NCBI RefSeq assembly: GCF_036985595.1
Contig: NZ_BTPU01000005.1
Location: forward strand, 1 to 64,000
Reading direction: 5' to 3'
Length of the DNA stretch: 64,000 bases
Source of the DNA: Vallitalea maricola
GTDB lineage: Bacteria > Bacillota > Clostridia > Lachnospirales > Vallitaleaceae
The position numbers were made by a program, and so were the translations under genes. Shown piece after piece: positions 50,516-59,762 of the stretch (its first letter is position 1; each line of letters opens with the position of its first letter). The notes below the pieces were generated by a model. That model was not told the DNA's origin. It saw only the letters and a program-made list of their open reading frames with translations, and ran no database searches.

Positions 50516-50685
50516 AACTATTTATGATTATTAAGGTTAACTCTATTGATATAATTAGTTCTGTAATTGAGTATTTTAATTATGTTATGTCTTTTATTAA
50601 ATTTTTTTGTGCAACTGACGATATATATATATGAAATGTCAGTTACTAATCAAAATGAATGTAATTAAATTAAGAGGTGAAGAGT

Positions 50686-51465
50686 ATGAATATCAATACA
50701 AATACTAATGGTGGAGTTAATGTATATAATAACCCTATTAGAAATAATGGGAAAAAGGAAACTCCAATTACTAGATTGCAAAAGCAAATAGTAAGAATTG
50801 ATAAGAACATTGCTGAGATAAGAGAAAATCAAAAATTAGAGGCTAAAGAAAAGCAAGAAAAAATTCAACAGCTAGAAAAGCAAAAGCAATTATTACTACA
50901 AAAAATTAATGAAGAAAAAATGAAAGAAAAGATGAATGAGGTGGAGGAAAAAATAGAAGAGGCAGAAGAAATTGAAGCTAAGAAAAAAGAAAAAGAAGAA
51001 AAGCCTCCTACACCATTAGATGAAATAAAAGCTGAATTAGGAATAGAATTATCTTCCAAATCAATGATAAAAGCTTCTAGAGCACTAGATACTGCCAATA
51101 ATAAATTTAATACAGCAAGAAAGATGAGACAAGATGCGAAGATACTTGAAAAGCAGGTTGAAACTGATAGAGGTAGAGGTCAAAGTATTGATGTGAGTGA
51201 TTTTAGGATAAAACAGTCAGTATCATTTAGGTCAAAAGCAGACCAAATAGAAACAGAAGCTATGGAAGCTTTGGGAAAAGCTAATAAATTAGTCAAAAAA
51301 GCAAGCGAAAAATTAGAAAAAGCCAAAGAAAAGAATAAAGAGATAAATAATCAGGTAGAAGAAGACGAAAAAGAAGAAAGAATAAATTACACTAACCCTG
51401 AAAAAAATATAGAAGAGAAACAAAATGAAGCTGGTATAGGTAAAAATGTAGATGTAAAATTATAA
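50686..51465 (+). CDS. Coiled-coil protein, unknown
   Basis: A 259-residue hydrophilic protein; the ATG at 50686 follows AAGAGGTGA. Asn-rich start ('MNINTNTNGGVNVYNN'), then a long coiled coil (about 28-110) rich in Lys, Glu and Gln, a short 'PPTPLDEIKAELGIELSSKSMIKASRAL' joint, and a second coiled coil to about 230. No signal peptide, Cys or membrane segment. It resembles FlxA-like or structural coiled-coil proteins of Firmicutes, but I cannot assign a family. A hairpin at 50613-50644 (AACTGAC/GTCAGTT) precedes it and a terminator follows, so it is a single-gene unit. Confidence 0.72.
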   Translation: MNINTNTNGGVNVYNNPIRNNGKKETPITRLQKQIVRIDKNIAEIRENQKLEAKEKQEKIQQLEKQKQLLLQKINEEKMKEKMNEVEEKIEEAEEIEAKKKEKEEKPPTPLDEIKAELGIELSSKSMIKASRALDTANNKFNTARKMRQDAKILEKQVETDRGRGQSIDVSDFRIKQSVSFRSKADQIETEAMEALGKANKLVKKASEKLEKAKEKNKEINNQVEEDEKEERINYTNPEKNIEEKQNEAGIGKNVDVKL

Positions 51466-51471
51466 TAGCAT

Positions 51472-51511
51472 AAGACGAAGATGTTGTTTTCTTGATATCT
51501 TCGTCTTTTTG
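51472..51511 (+). terminator. Terminator of the coiled-coil gene
   Basis: AAGACGAAGAT (51472-51482) pairs with ATCTTCGTCTT (51497-51507) around a 14-nt loop; TTT follows. Confidence 0.88.
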
Positions 51512-51733
51512 ATTCTAAAAGTATAAAAGAGAATTAAGTCGAAATAGGTATAACTTAAAAATAAAAAGTCGAAATATAATGAAATGAGTCAAAATATATG
51601 TAAATATTACGTTAAATAAAGTAGCAACATATTGATATATATTAAAATTAGGATTATAATTAAAATGATGGCGAAAACTATCAAAAAATTTATAGGTTTA
51701 AGTAATCAATAAAATTGAAGGAGATGATTTTTA

Positions 51734-53743
51734 ATGAAAATCAGAAAACCCTTTACACTTCTAGTAGTTGTATTAATGCTGGTAAGCATTTTTGCAACAT
51801 CTGCATTAGCTAATGAAGTGTATACTGTAAAACCAGGAGATGTTTTATGGAAGATTGCTGAAAAATATGACATAACATGGGAAAAGCTTGCAGAAGTTAA
51901 TGAATTAACTAATCCTCATTTGATTTATCCAGAGCAGAAATTAGAAATACCTGATGAAACTGAGACAGTTACAGAAGTTGAGGAAGAAATTGCAGAAGGT
52001 AAAAAAGTAACAATACTTGGAACTAGTGACGTACATGGACGTATATACGCATATGAATATGCAACTGATAGTCCAGATGCTGATGCAGGATTTGCAAAGC
52101 TTCAAACACTTATTAAGCAAGAAAAAGCAGAAGCACCAAATGCCATATTATTAGATTGTGGTGATACAGTACAAGATAATAGCGCTGAACTATTCAATGA
52201 TTTACCAATACATCCAATGGTACAAGCCATGAATACTATGGGTTATGATGTATGGACACTAGGAAATCATGAGTTTAATTTTGATAAATCATTCCTAGAT
52301 AGAAATATTGAAGCATTCAATAATACTGTTTTAGCTGCAAATATTTATAAAACAGATGATACGCGTTTTGTAGAGCCTTATAAAATCTTTGAAAAAGATG
52401 GTATTCGTATTGCAGTAGTTGGATTATTGCCACCTCATGTTCCTAGATGGGAAGCTAGTTCACCACAACATTTTGAAGGATTAAGTTTTACACAACCTTT
52501 GGAAGAAGCTAAGAAAGTTGTAAAAGAACTAGAAGGAAAATATGATGTTCTAGTTGGAGCATTCCATATAGGTCCAGATGGTGAGTATGGCAGTCAAGGT
52601 GCATTAGAGATTGCTGAAGCAGTTCCTGAATTTGATGTTATTTTTTGTGGACATGCACATTCAAAATTCTCTGATAAAGAAGCTAATGGAGTAAAATTAA
52701 TTGAGCCTGGATGTTATGGATGGGCACTTGCAAAAGCTGAAATTACTTTAGATGAATCACAAGATGGATATGTTGTTAAGGATGTTACTGTGGAAAATAT
52801 AGAAACTAATGAGATTGAAGAAGATAAAGAGATATTATCTGAGTTTGAATTTGTACATAAAAAATCTGTAGAAGATGCAAATATTGTTGTTGGACACATA
52901 GAAGATGATTACGTTAAAAATGTTGATTATATTACTGGAGAAGCAAAGGTTACAACAATGCCTACTGCTCAAATAGAAGATACACCTTTAATGGATTTAA
53001 TCAATGAGGTGCAATTATTCTATACTGATGCACAGATAAGTTCAGCTGCAGCATTCAAGAATGATATGAACCTAGTAAAAGGTGATTTCAAGAAAAAAGA
53101 TGTAGCTAACATATATAAATATTCTAATACATTGATGGGTGTAAATATTACTGGCGAGAATTTGAAAAAATATATGGAATGGTCAGTCAGCTATTATAAT
53201 ACCTATACAGAAGGTGATGTAACAGTAAGTTTCAACCCTGATATTAGAGGATATAATTATGATATGTTTGCTGGAGTAAACTATGATATTGATATCTCAA
53301 AAGAACCTAATAATAGAATTACAAACCTAACATTTAATGGTGAGCCAGTTAAAGATGATGAAACATACAAATTGGCTGTTAATAATTATCGTTTTGGTAC
53401 TTTAAAGGGATTAGAGCTTGTAACTGATGAAGATGTATACTACGATTCATATGAAACAATGCAAGATGCTGGTAGGATACGTGAGTTAATAATCAAATAT
53501 ATTAAAGAAGAAAAAGAAGGTAAAGCTGTACCAACAGTTGACAATAATTGGAAGATAATAGGCATAGACCTAGAAAGTCCTTATAAAGATACCGTATATG
53601 AAATGATAAAGAATGGTGATCTTACTATTCCAAGATCTGAAGATGGAAGAACACCTAATGTAAAATCAATTAATGTTAATGAACTGATTGAAGAAGGTCA
53701 ACTAGAAGAAAATAGAGTTGAAGAGTTACCAAAAGCATCATAA
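51734..53743 (+). CDS. LysM-bearing secreted 5'-nucleotidase/cyclic phosphodiesterase
   Basis: A 669-residue exported enzyme. The ATG follows AAGGAGATGA. Signal peptide about 1-26 (cleaved after ALA), LysM peptidoglycan-binding domain about 29-75 ('YTVKPGDVLWKIAEKYDITWEKLAEVN'), then a metallophosphatase domain with 'LGTSDVHGRIYAYE', 'DCGDTVQDN', 'TLGNHEFNFD' and 'FCGHAHSKF', the two-metal site residues. A 5'-nucleotidase C-terminal substrate domain (about 390-600) follows. It would dephosphorylate nucleotides or 2',3'-cyclic nucleotides at the cell wall, scavenging nucleosides and phosphate. LysM at the N-terminus keeps it wall-bound. Confidence 0.93.
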   Translation: MKIRKPFTLLVVVLMLVSIFATSALANEVYTVKPGDVLWKIAEKYDITWEKLAEVNELTNPHLIYPEQKLEIPDETETVTEVEEEIAEGKKVTILGTSDVHGRIYAYEYATDSPDADAGFAKLQTLIKQEKAEAPNAILLDCGDTVQDNSAELFNDLPIHPMVQAMNTMGYDVWTLGNHEFNFDKSFLDRNIEAFNNTVLAANIYKTDDTRFVEPYKIFEKDGIRIAVVGLLPPHVPRWEASSPQHFEGLSFTQPLEEAKKVVKELEGKYDVLVGAFHIGPDGEYGSQGALEIAEAVPEFDVIFCGHAHSKFSDKEANGVKLIEPGCYGWALAKAEITLDESQDGYVVKDVTVENIETNEIEEDKEILSEFEFVHKKSVEDANIVVGHIEDDYVKNVDYITGEAKVTTMPTAQIEDTPLMDLINEVQLFYTDAQISSAAAFKNDMNLVKGDFKKKDVANIYKYSNTLMGVNITGENLKKYMEWSVSYYNTYTEGDVTVSFNPDIRGYNYDMFAGVNYDIDISKEPNNRITNLTFNGEPVKDDETYKLAVNNYRFGTLKGLELVTDEDVYYDSYETMQDAGRIRELIIKYIKEEKEGKAVPTVDNNWKIIGIDLESPYKDTVYEMIKNGDLTIPRSEDGRTPNVKSINVNELIEEGQLEENRVEELPKAS

Positions 53744-53756
53744 TAAGTAAAGATTA

Positions 53757-53780
53757 AGGGGCTGCCAGACAGCCTCTTTT
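53757..53780 (+). terminator. Terminator of the 5'-nucleotidase gene
   Basis: AGGGGCTG (53757-53764) pairs with CAGCCTCT (53770-53777), one G-T pair, a 5-nt loop and TTTT. Confidence 0.85.
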
Positions 53781-53821
53781 AACCATTCTAATTACTATAA
53801 TGCACAAGAAAGGACAAGCTA

Positions 53822-54982
53822 ATGAGAAAGTATTTACCTATTATTTCATTTATATTATTAGTAGCATTTGTTATAATCTTGTCTCCAATATTTAAAATGA
53901 ATATAAAACAACCTAATTACTTTAAACAGGATTTTGAAAATGCTAAAGTAATTGAAGTTGTAAGTGAAGAAATTGATGAAGATCCTACCTTTGAGGGAAG
54001 ATATCTAGGTACTCAGGTAGTTAAGATAAAAATATTAGCAGGTGAATACAAAGGTAAAATATTTGAGGTGAAAAATCCCCTTAGCAGGAGCCATAATGTC
54101 TATGTACAAGCTAATGACAAGGTAATTGCTAGTATTGATGATTCACTGGAAGAGGCAAATGTTTGGATTTATAATTATAAAAGAGAAAATATACTATATA
54201 TTTTAATTGCTTTGCTGTTTATTCTATTAATACTGCTTGGAGGTATGCAAGGAGTATATTCAATTATTTCGTTGATATTTACAGGCATTATGATAATATT
54301 TTTTATGCTTCCCCTAATATTCCAGGGAAATAATCCTATCGTAGTGACCATACTGACTGCTTCAATTATAATAATAGTATCATTCTTGCTGATAAGTGGC
54401 TTCAATCTAAAGACACTGACTGTTATTCTAGGTACGATTATAGGAGTAGTTATTGCAGGGGTTATCTCGTATATTTCTGGTAATTTAGCACATCTATCGG
54501 GAATTACAATGGATAAAGGTAAGGAATTGGTATATGTAGCTCAGGATTATAAGATACAGGTAAGTGGATTAATGTTTTCAGCTATATTGATTGCTTCTCT
54601 CGGAGCAGTTATGGATGTAGCTATGTCTATTACATCATCAATTTTTGAGATACATCAAACTAATAGAGGATTATCAAAGAAACAATTATTCAAATCAGGA
54701 ATGAATATCGGTAAGGATGTTATGGGAACCATGTCCAACACACTTATTCTAGCTTTTGCAGGTAGCTCACTTAATAGTATAATGCTTATATGGGGATATC
54801 AAATGGGAAGAAGACAATTTATGAACATTCCTTTTATAGGTACTGAGATTATCCAAGGATTATCAGGAAGTATCGGGATTGTCCTGACTGTTCCTGTTAC
54901 CGCAATAATATCTGTAATGATATTGAAGCGGAAAACTATTCAAAGTAACAAAAGCAAAGTTAATAAAAAGAATAAAAGATAA
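53822..54982 (+). CDS. YibE/F family membrane protein
   Basis: A 386-residue membrane protein. One N-terminal helix (about 5-24) is followed by an extracytoplasmic beta-rich segment (about 30-115, 'GRYLGTQVVKIKILAGEYKGKIFEVKNPL') and about eight membrane helices. 'VAQDYKIQVSGLMFSAILIASLGAVMDVAMSITSS' and 'GMNIGKDVMGTMSNTLILAFAGSSL' are hallmarks of the YibE/F family. The function is unknown; a transporter role has been proposed for the family. The gene follows a terminator and has its own ribosome binding site AAGAAAGGA. Confidence 0.92.
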   Translation: MRKYLPIISFILLVAFVIILSPIFKMNIKQPNYFKQDFENAKVIEVVSEEIDEDPTFEGRYLGTQVVKIKILAGEYKGKIFEVKNPLSRSHNVYVQANDKVIASIDDSLEEANVWIYNYKRENILYILIALLFILLILLGGMQGVYSIISLIFTGIMIIFFMLPLIFQGNNPIVVTILTASIIIIVSFLLISGFNLKTLTVILGTIIGVVIAGVISYISGNLAHLSGITMDKGKELVYVAQDYKIQVSGLMFSAILIASLGAVMDVAMSITSSIFEIHQTNRGLSKKQLFKSGMNIGKDVMGTMSNTLILAFAGSSLNSIMLIWGYQMGRRQFMNIPFIGTEIIQGLSGSIGIVLTVPVTAIISVMILKRKTIQSNKSKVNKKNKR

Positions 54983-54989
54983 AATAAAT

Positions 54990-55023
54990 AAGCTAGATTA
55001 ATGCATTATGCAAATTCTAGCTT
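54990..55023. terminator. Hairpin between yibE/F and cotJC
   Basis: AAGCTAGA (54990-54997) pairs with TCTAGCTT (55016-55023). T-tails are weak on the plus strand and better on the minus strand (ATTTATTTTAT). Confidence 0.6.
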
Positions 55024-55076
55024 GAATTATTTGTATGATTAATTTTATATGTATTAAAACTAGTAATAACTAAATT

Positions 55077-55649
55077 TTAATAATATTTCTTTCTATTTAA
55101 TTCATTCTGAACATCATCAAGAGCTTCACCAAACCGTTGGAAATGAATTACTTCTCTTTGGCGTAAGAACTTCAATGGTTCAATTATATCTGGATCATCA
55201 GTAAGATTCATAAGGTGTTCATAAGTGGCTCTAGCTTTTTGCTCAGCAGCAAGGTTTTCGTGTAAGTCAGTAACAGGGTCACCCAATGAGCCGATACCTG
55301 CTACAGTGAAAGGAACTCCACTTGCATCAGTTGGGAACAGGCCATGATTATGTTGTGCATAATGTGGAGCCAATCCAGCATCTTTCAATTCTTGGATTGT
55401 AGCACCTTTAAGTAGTTGGTAAATCATTGCGGATATTATTTCTACATGGGCTAATTCTTCAGTTCCAATATCCGTCAACAATCCTTTAGTCTTATTGGTT
55501 GGCATAGCATATCTTTGATTAAGATAACGAATAGCAGCACCTAATTCCCCGTCAGGTCCTCCGTATTGGGTAACTAGTAACCCTGCCATTCTTAGATCTT
55601 TCTTTTTAATATTAACAGGAAATTGCAATCTTTTTTCATATAACCACAT
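55077..55649 (-). CDS. cotJC: Spore coat protein CotJC (manganese-catalase family)
   Basis: A 190-residue ferritin-like protein of the manganese-catalase family, equal in length to Bacillus CotJC. Metal-ligand Glu and His residues sit in 'DIGTEELAHVEIISAMIYQLL' and 'EQKARATYEHLMNL' with 'REVIHFQRFGEAL'. In spore formers it is made in the mother cell and deposited in the coat, where it may detoxify peroxide. The ATG follows GGAGGATAAAG, 13 bp after cotJB. Last gene of cotJABC. Confidence 0.95.
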   Translation of the reverse strand: MWLYEKRLQFPVNIKKKDLRMAGLLVTQYGGPDGELGAAIRYLNQRYAMPTNKTKGLLTDIGTEELAHVEIISAMIYQLLKGATIQELKDAGLAPHYAQHNHGLFPTDASGVPFTVAGIGSLGDPVTDLHENLAAEQKARATYEHLMNLTDDPDIIEPLKFLRQREVIHFQRFGEALDDVQNELNRKKYY

Positions 55650-55662
55650 ACTTTATCCTCCT

Positions 55663-55911
55663 TTATTCATTTTCCCATGGCCATGGTCCATCTAACCATT
55701 CCCACGGATATTTGCTTGGAGACATACCAAAGTTAACTAGTGGACCCACATTTAACTCATACATACGTCTCTTGTTTTCATATTGACGTTGTATAACATT
55801 ATAATCTGAAATTGCTTTTTTACAATCAGGATGGGTATCTAGATAGAGATTAAGGTCTAAGGCAGCAAATCCTAATTGTTGTATTTCTCTCATTAATTTT
55901 TTATCATACAT
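55663..55911 (-). CDS. cotJB: Spore coat protein CotJB
   Basis: An 82-residue protein starting at ATG 55911, which overlaps the cotJA stop by 1 nt (TAATG), with GGAGG inside cotJA. 'MREIQQLGFAALDLNLYLDTHPDCKKAISDYNVIQRQYENKRRMYELNVGPLVNFG' is typical of CotJB, which ends in a Trp/Pro-rich tail 'YPWEWLDGPWPWE'. It is needed for coat placement of CotJC in Bacillus. Confidence 0.93.
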   Translation of the reverse strand: MYDKKLMREIQQLGFAALDLNLYLDTHPDCKKAISDYNVIQRQYENKRRMYELNVGPLVNFGMSPSKYPWEWLDGPWPWENE

Positions 55912-56156
55912 TAATGACGCCTCCAATCACGATAAGGTTGATATAGATTAGGAAACATACTTCCTCTATGGAAGCCTTCTTGTAAAGGGACTAATCCTAC
56001 ATAAGGTTGGTTGGGTATATAAGCTGTTGCCAATCTAATCTCGGGTTCAGGTTGTTTCATAGATTCATTATTCTCTTTATCTGGTCTTACTGGAGGTTGC
56101 ATCCTATTAGGACGTTCCAGAAAAACTGGTCTTTTTGAGTTGTACATATCTCTCAT
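55911..56156 (-). CDS. cotJA: Spore coat-associated protein CotJA
   Basis: An 81-residue Pro-rich protein. The ATG follows AAGGAGTATATTA. The conserved end 'LATAYIPNQPYVGLVPLQEGFHRGSMFPNLYQPY' is the CotJA signature. It leads the cotJABC operon, which in other spore formers is transcribed in the mother cell by sigma-E; I see no convincing sigma-E promoter by eye, only AT-rich DNA upstream. Confidence 0.93.
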   Translation of the reverse strand: MRDMYNSKRPVFLERPNRMQPPVRPDKENNESMKQPEPEIRLATAYIPNQPYVGLVPLQEGFHRGSMFPNLYQPYRDWRRH

Positions 56157-56289
56157 TAATATACTCCTTATAAATGTCTATAAGTTACCATATGATATAT
56201 ATGTAAAATTAGTGTTTTTCCAAATAATAAAATTTTTTTTATTGCTTAAATCTCTAATAAGAGAAGAGGATAGATTTTTGTTTATTGTC

Positions 56290-57144
56290 CTAATAGTAAA
56301 ACCTTTTAAACTCCGAAGGCGTATGTCCAGTAAGTTTCTTGAATTGCTTAGAAAATGTATAAGAATCTGGATAGCCCAGTTCCACAGAGATTTCTTTTAC
56401 TGATAAATTACCAGCAGATAATAATTTTTGAGCAGCGTTAATTCTCCTATTAAGAATGTAATTACCTGGTGAAATTCTATATTGCTTCGTGAAGAGCTTT
56501 CTAAACTTCTCATAACCCATATTTACATATAATGCTACATCTTCAACTGAAATCCTGTTGGTTATATTTTCTTCTATGTATTTAATACTCATTGCTAATA
56601 TATTCATTTCATCTGTTGTTGTCCTATTAATCCTATCAAGGTAAGTTGCCTTAGAAATAATAGAAATAGCCTCATTCATAAGTAGAGGAAGTTCAATTCT
56701 GTTAGCTTTATCTAGTCTGTAATGAAAATCCAGCATTTGTTGAATAAGTTCAAAATCATGTCCAGGAGTCAAAACAGGTTTATCAGGAGAAAATACATAT
56801 ATCTCAGCTAGACTATTAAAAACGTTATGACCTATAGAAAGATATAATTCGCTCCAGTCGTCTGTAGTAACTATGGTACTATGAGTTTTATTAGGAAATC
56901 TCTGAATAAAATCTCCAGATTCAATGGATATTTCTCTACCTTCATCATCCTTGTAAATACCTTTGCCAGATAAAACAAATAAACCATGATATTCTTTAGG
57001 TGTATAATTGATATGAGAACCATTTATGCTATTTTTCCTAACATAACCACTAAGTAACACTCCTAGAGAATTATTGTTACTTAAAACTCTATGATGAGAT
57101 TCATTATTTTGAAATTTCCTATGTACTATTTCTGCTATATTCAT
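56290..57144 (-). CDS. AraC-family transcriptional regulator
   Basis: A 284-residue regulator with an N-terminal cupin domain (about 25-110; 'HGLFVLSGKGIYKDDEGREISIESGDFIQRFPNKTH') and a C-terminal AraC domain: 'ISVEDVALYVNMGYEKFRKLFTKQYRISPGNYI' and 'VKEISVELGYPDSYTFSKQFKKLTGHTPSEFKRF'. This layout is common for sugar- or glycan-responsive activators. It is divergent from the MFS gene at 57334 across a 189-bp shared promoter region and probably controls it. Confidence 0.93.
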   Translation of the reverse strand: MNIAEIVHRKFQNNESHHRVLSNNNSLGVLLSGYVRKNSINGSHINYTPKEYHGLFVLSGKGIYKDDEGREISIESGDFIQRFPNKTHSTIVTTDDWSELYLSIGHNVFNSLAEIYVFSPDKPVLTPGHDFELIQQMLDFHYRLDKANRIELPLLMNEAISIISKATYLDRINRTTTDEMNILAMSIKYIEENITNRISVEDVALYVNMGYEKFRKLFTKQYRISPGNYILNRRINAAQKLLSAGNLSVKEISVELGYPDSYTFSKQFKKLTGHTPSEFKRFYY

Positions 57145-57333
57145 ATTGCACTTCCTTAATTTCGTTATTTAAAATTCATTTTACCATAAAGAAAGATGAA
57201 TACAACCCCAATTTTTTTACATTATTTCTATTACCAAAAATGACATTGTAAATACCAGTATAAACATTTTTTTTATGAAGTAATGTGAGTATAATGCTTT
57301 TTGAATTATAGTTTTGAAACGAGGTGGAGCATA

Positions 57334-58668
57334 ATGGGGTCACTTGTATTAAGTGTGCTAAAAAATAAGAGCTATAAAAATAAAACAACAGAGGTTAGTT
57401 CTAAACATAGAAGTAGAAAATATTTCATCATGGAAGGTGTCACAGGTATAGGACAAAATTCCTTGACAGCTGGAGCATTTTTAGCTGGTTTCATTAACTT
57501 ATTAAATGGATCTGAACAAGTAAATGGAATGGTAGCAGTAGCCCCTGCAATAGTTGGTTTATTACAGATATTCTCTTCATTGATATTTGAGAGATTAGAA
57601 AGCCGTAAAAAAACAATTATAAGTATGGCTATAGTACTTAGGTCATTACTGTCATTAGTATATTTCATACCTATGTTACTCATACCACTTGGATATGGAT
57701 TAGAAGCTTTTATTTTATGTTACATATTAGCTTACTCAATGAATGCTTTGATTAGTCCCGCATTATTTAATTGGTTAGTTGATGTTACACCTATATCAAT
57801 TAGAGGGCAGTATTTAGCCTATAGAGATAAAATATCTCTAGGAACAACAGCTATACTAACAATCTTTTTAGGAAAAGTACTTGATTATTCTAAGGATGCA
57901 GGTAATCAAATGATAGGTTTTGCAGTAGTTGGTGGAATTATTGCAATTCTAGGGCTTTTGAATATTTACGCTTTGATGCATATAGATGAATTTAAAGAAA
58001 ATTACGTTATCAAAAAATATAATATTAAACAAGTATTAACAACACCGTTAAAAGATACATCTTTTAGAAAGATAATACTACTATTTATAATATGGAATTT
58101 CTCCTTGCAGATAGGAGGTCCTTACATTGCTATATATATGGTTACTAAGCTTAATCTGAAATACACTTACATGATGTCATTATCAGTTGTAGCAACTGTA
58201 GTAAGGGTAGTAGTAGCTAATAAATGGGGTCGTATAGCAGATAAGAAATCATGGTTTTTAAGTACAGAATGTTCCATTGGGATATTAGCTGTAGTGCATT
58301 TCACATGGGGATTTGTTAATGTATCTAATTATACTGTCTTTGCACCTATTTTACATATACTATCTGGTATAGCTTGGGGAGGTATAGGGATATCCATGTT
58401 CAATATACAATTTCTATATGCTAAAAAAGAAGGAAGAACTATGTATATCGGACTAAATGCTGCTATTGGAGGAATTATTAGTGGAATAGCGGTTTGGATA
58501 GGTGGTAGGATAATAAAATTATTAGAAAACAAGGAATTAGTAATTTTGGGTATGCATATAAATAATATGCAAATTACGTTTTTCATATCAGGTTTATTAT
58601 TATTACTATGTCCATTATTCGTAAAAGTGTTTATAGAAAACAAAAAATTGGAACAAGAAGCAGAATAA
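57334..58668 (+). CDS. MFS transporter
   Basis: A 444-residue polytopic carrier with about 12 helices. ATG 57334 follows GAGGTGGAG. 'RKYFIMEGVTGIGQNSLTAGAFLAGFINLLNGSEQVNGMVAVAPAIVGLLQ' starts the first half; 'SSLIFERLESRKKTIISMAIVLRS' is the loop 2-3 motif, and 'NKWGRIADKKSW' the corresponding second-half loop. The type is frequent beside AraC regulators and glycoside hydrolases in Clostridia. Substrate probably a sugar or glycoside, by context. Confidence 0.88.
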   Translation: MGSLVLSVLKNKSYKNKTTEVSSKHRSRKYFIMEGVTGIGQNSLTAGAFLAGFINLLNGSEQVNGMVAVAPAIVGLLQIFSSLIFERLESRKKTIISMAIVLRSLLSLVYFIPMLLIPLGYGLEAFILCYILAYSMNALISPALFNWLVDVTPISIRGQYLAYRDKISLGTTAILTIFLGKVLDYSKDAGNQMIGFAVVGGIIAILGLLNIYALMHIDEFKENYVIKKYNIKQVLTTPLKDTSFRKIILLFIIWNFSLQIGGPYIAIYMVTKLNLKYTYMMSLSVVATVVRVVVANKWGRIADKKSWFLSTECSIGILAVVHFTWGFVNVSNYTVFAPILHILSGIAWGGIGISMFNIQFLYAKKEGRTMYIGLNAAIGGIISGIAVWIGGRIIKLLENKELVILGMHINNMQITFFISGLLLLLCPLFVKVFIENKKLEQEAE

Positions 58669-58671
58669 CTA

Positions 58672-58712
58672 AAGGGAAGCTTACCATATATATTGGAAGA
58701 CTTCCCTTATCT
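58672..58712. terminator. Terminator between MFS and HAD genes
   Basis: AAGGGAAG (58672-58679) pairs with CTTCCCTT (58701-58708) around a 21-nt loop; the following ATCTTATTATTG is T-rich. Lies between convergent genes. Confidence 0.65.
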
Positions 58713-58732
58713 TATTATTGTACAAGCTATTA

Positions 58733-59467
58733 TCAATTATCTTCAAATATTATATCTGAAGGGGATAACTTGTAAACCATATCTTTTCTTTCTACTATTA
58801 TCTGTGCTTTTGAATATGTTTGAGAATCGTTTTTCAGCTTATTGACAAGTTCTCTTGTTGGATTAATAGCAACTGGGAATGCAACGGATTTCAACATTGA
58901 GAAGTCACCAGCAGTATCCCCATATGCATAGGATCTAGATAAATCGATATTATATTTTTTTACTAGTTCATTAATCGCTTTCTTTTTATTTACACTATCC
59001 CACATAGGATTTACTTCACCAGTGTAGATATCCTTATCATCGGTCAGATACATGGAACCAATAAAATCGTGAAAACCATGTTTCTTGGACATAGCACTAA
59101 CCAATTCAAATGGTGAACCAGATACAGTAATAACTTTATGACCTTGTTCAGTATGCCATTTGATTTTATTTCTAGTGTAAGTATAGACTCTATCACCCTT
59201 TTGTTCAATAACCTTACCTGCTATAAATTCAATTTGGGTTTTATGAAGACCTTTAATAGCATCAATATATATTTCAGCCATTTTTATCAAATAATCATCA
59301 TAATTACCAATGCGTTTATCCCATTTAATATACTTTTCTCTAACTTCGTTATACCATCTTTGCTTATCAATAATTTCTGATTTAATCAATTTCTTGAATA
59401 TCTCCGTTATAAGACCTTCTCTATATAAAGTTCCATCAATATCAAAAAAAGCTGCAATATTGCTCAT
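58733..59467 (-). CDS. HAD-IB family hydrolase (phosphoserine-phosphatase-like)
   Basis: A 244-residue haloacid-dehalogenase-fold phosphatase. Motif I 'AAFFDIDGTLYREG' with the nucleophile Asp, motif II 'VITVSGSPFELV', and motif III/IV 'KKKAINELVKKYNI...AYGDTAGDFSML' are complete. A helical cap lies between motifs I and II. Members of the HAD-IB subgroup act on phosphoserine, lysophosphatidic-type or other small phosphomonoesters. Monocistronic. Substrate unknown. Confidence 0.92.
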   Translation of the reverse strand: MSNIAAFFDIDGTLYREGLITEIFKKLIKSEIIDKQRWYNEVREKYIKWDKRIGNYDDYLIKMAEIYIDAIKGLHKTQIEFIAGKVIEQKGDRVYTYTRNKIKWHTEQGHKVITVSGSPFELVSAMSKKHGFHDFIGSMYLTDDKDIYTGEVNPMWDSVNKKKAINELVKKYNIDLSRSYAYGDTAGDFSMLKSVAFPVAINPTRELVNKLKNDSQTYSKAQIIVERKDMVYKLSPSDIIFEDN

Positions 59468-59628
59468 ATTATGACCACCTTTCTTGTCGGATTAATAATT
59501 GAATGTAAATATGATATAAGATACTATATCATAATAACCCATAATATCTAGTATTTAATTATTGTTATATTTATTATACATTATTTACTAATAAAACTGT
59601 ACGTATTTTAATAAATTTCTATTATAAA

Positions 59629-59674
59629 TTAAGTTGAATGAATATATAGATACTCAGTAATTTACAGTAAATTA
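59629..59674 (+). repeat. Possible degenerate partial third copy of the intergenic repeat
   Basis: TAAGTTGAAT (59630-59639) and CAGTAATTT (59655-59663) occur in the same order and close to the same distance as in the left half of repeat copy 2. The conserved hairpin core is absent. Weak evidence. Confidence 0.3.
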
Positions 59675-59762
59675 ATTATATTTTAATTGAAGTTGATGTT
59701 TTTATTTGATATTATTAAAGAAATAATTAAGACTAATAATAACAGTAAGGGAGTGTATGACT

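Noticed and set aside
56157..56289. Sigma-E promoter for cotJABC
   Set aside because: Several AT-rich partial matches exist but none pairs a good -10 with a correctly spaced -35.
56140..56403. Plus-strand frame between cotJA and the AraC gene
   Set aside because: Overlaps the antisense of both genes, has no ribosome binding site and a composition unlike real proteins.
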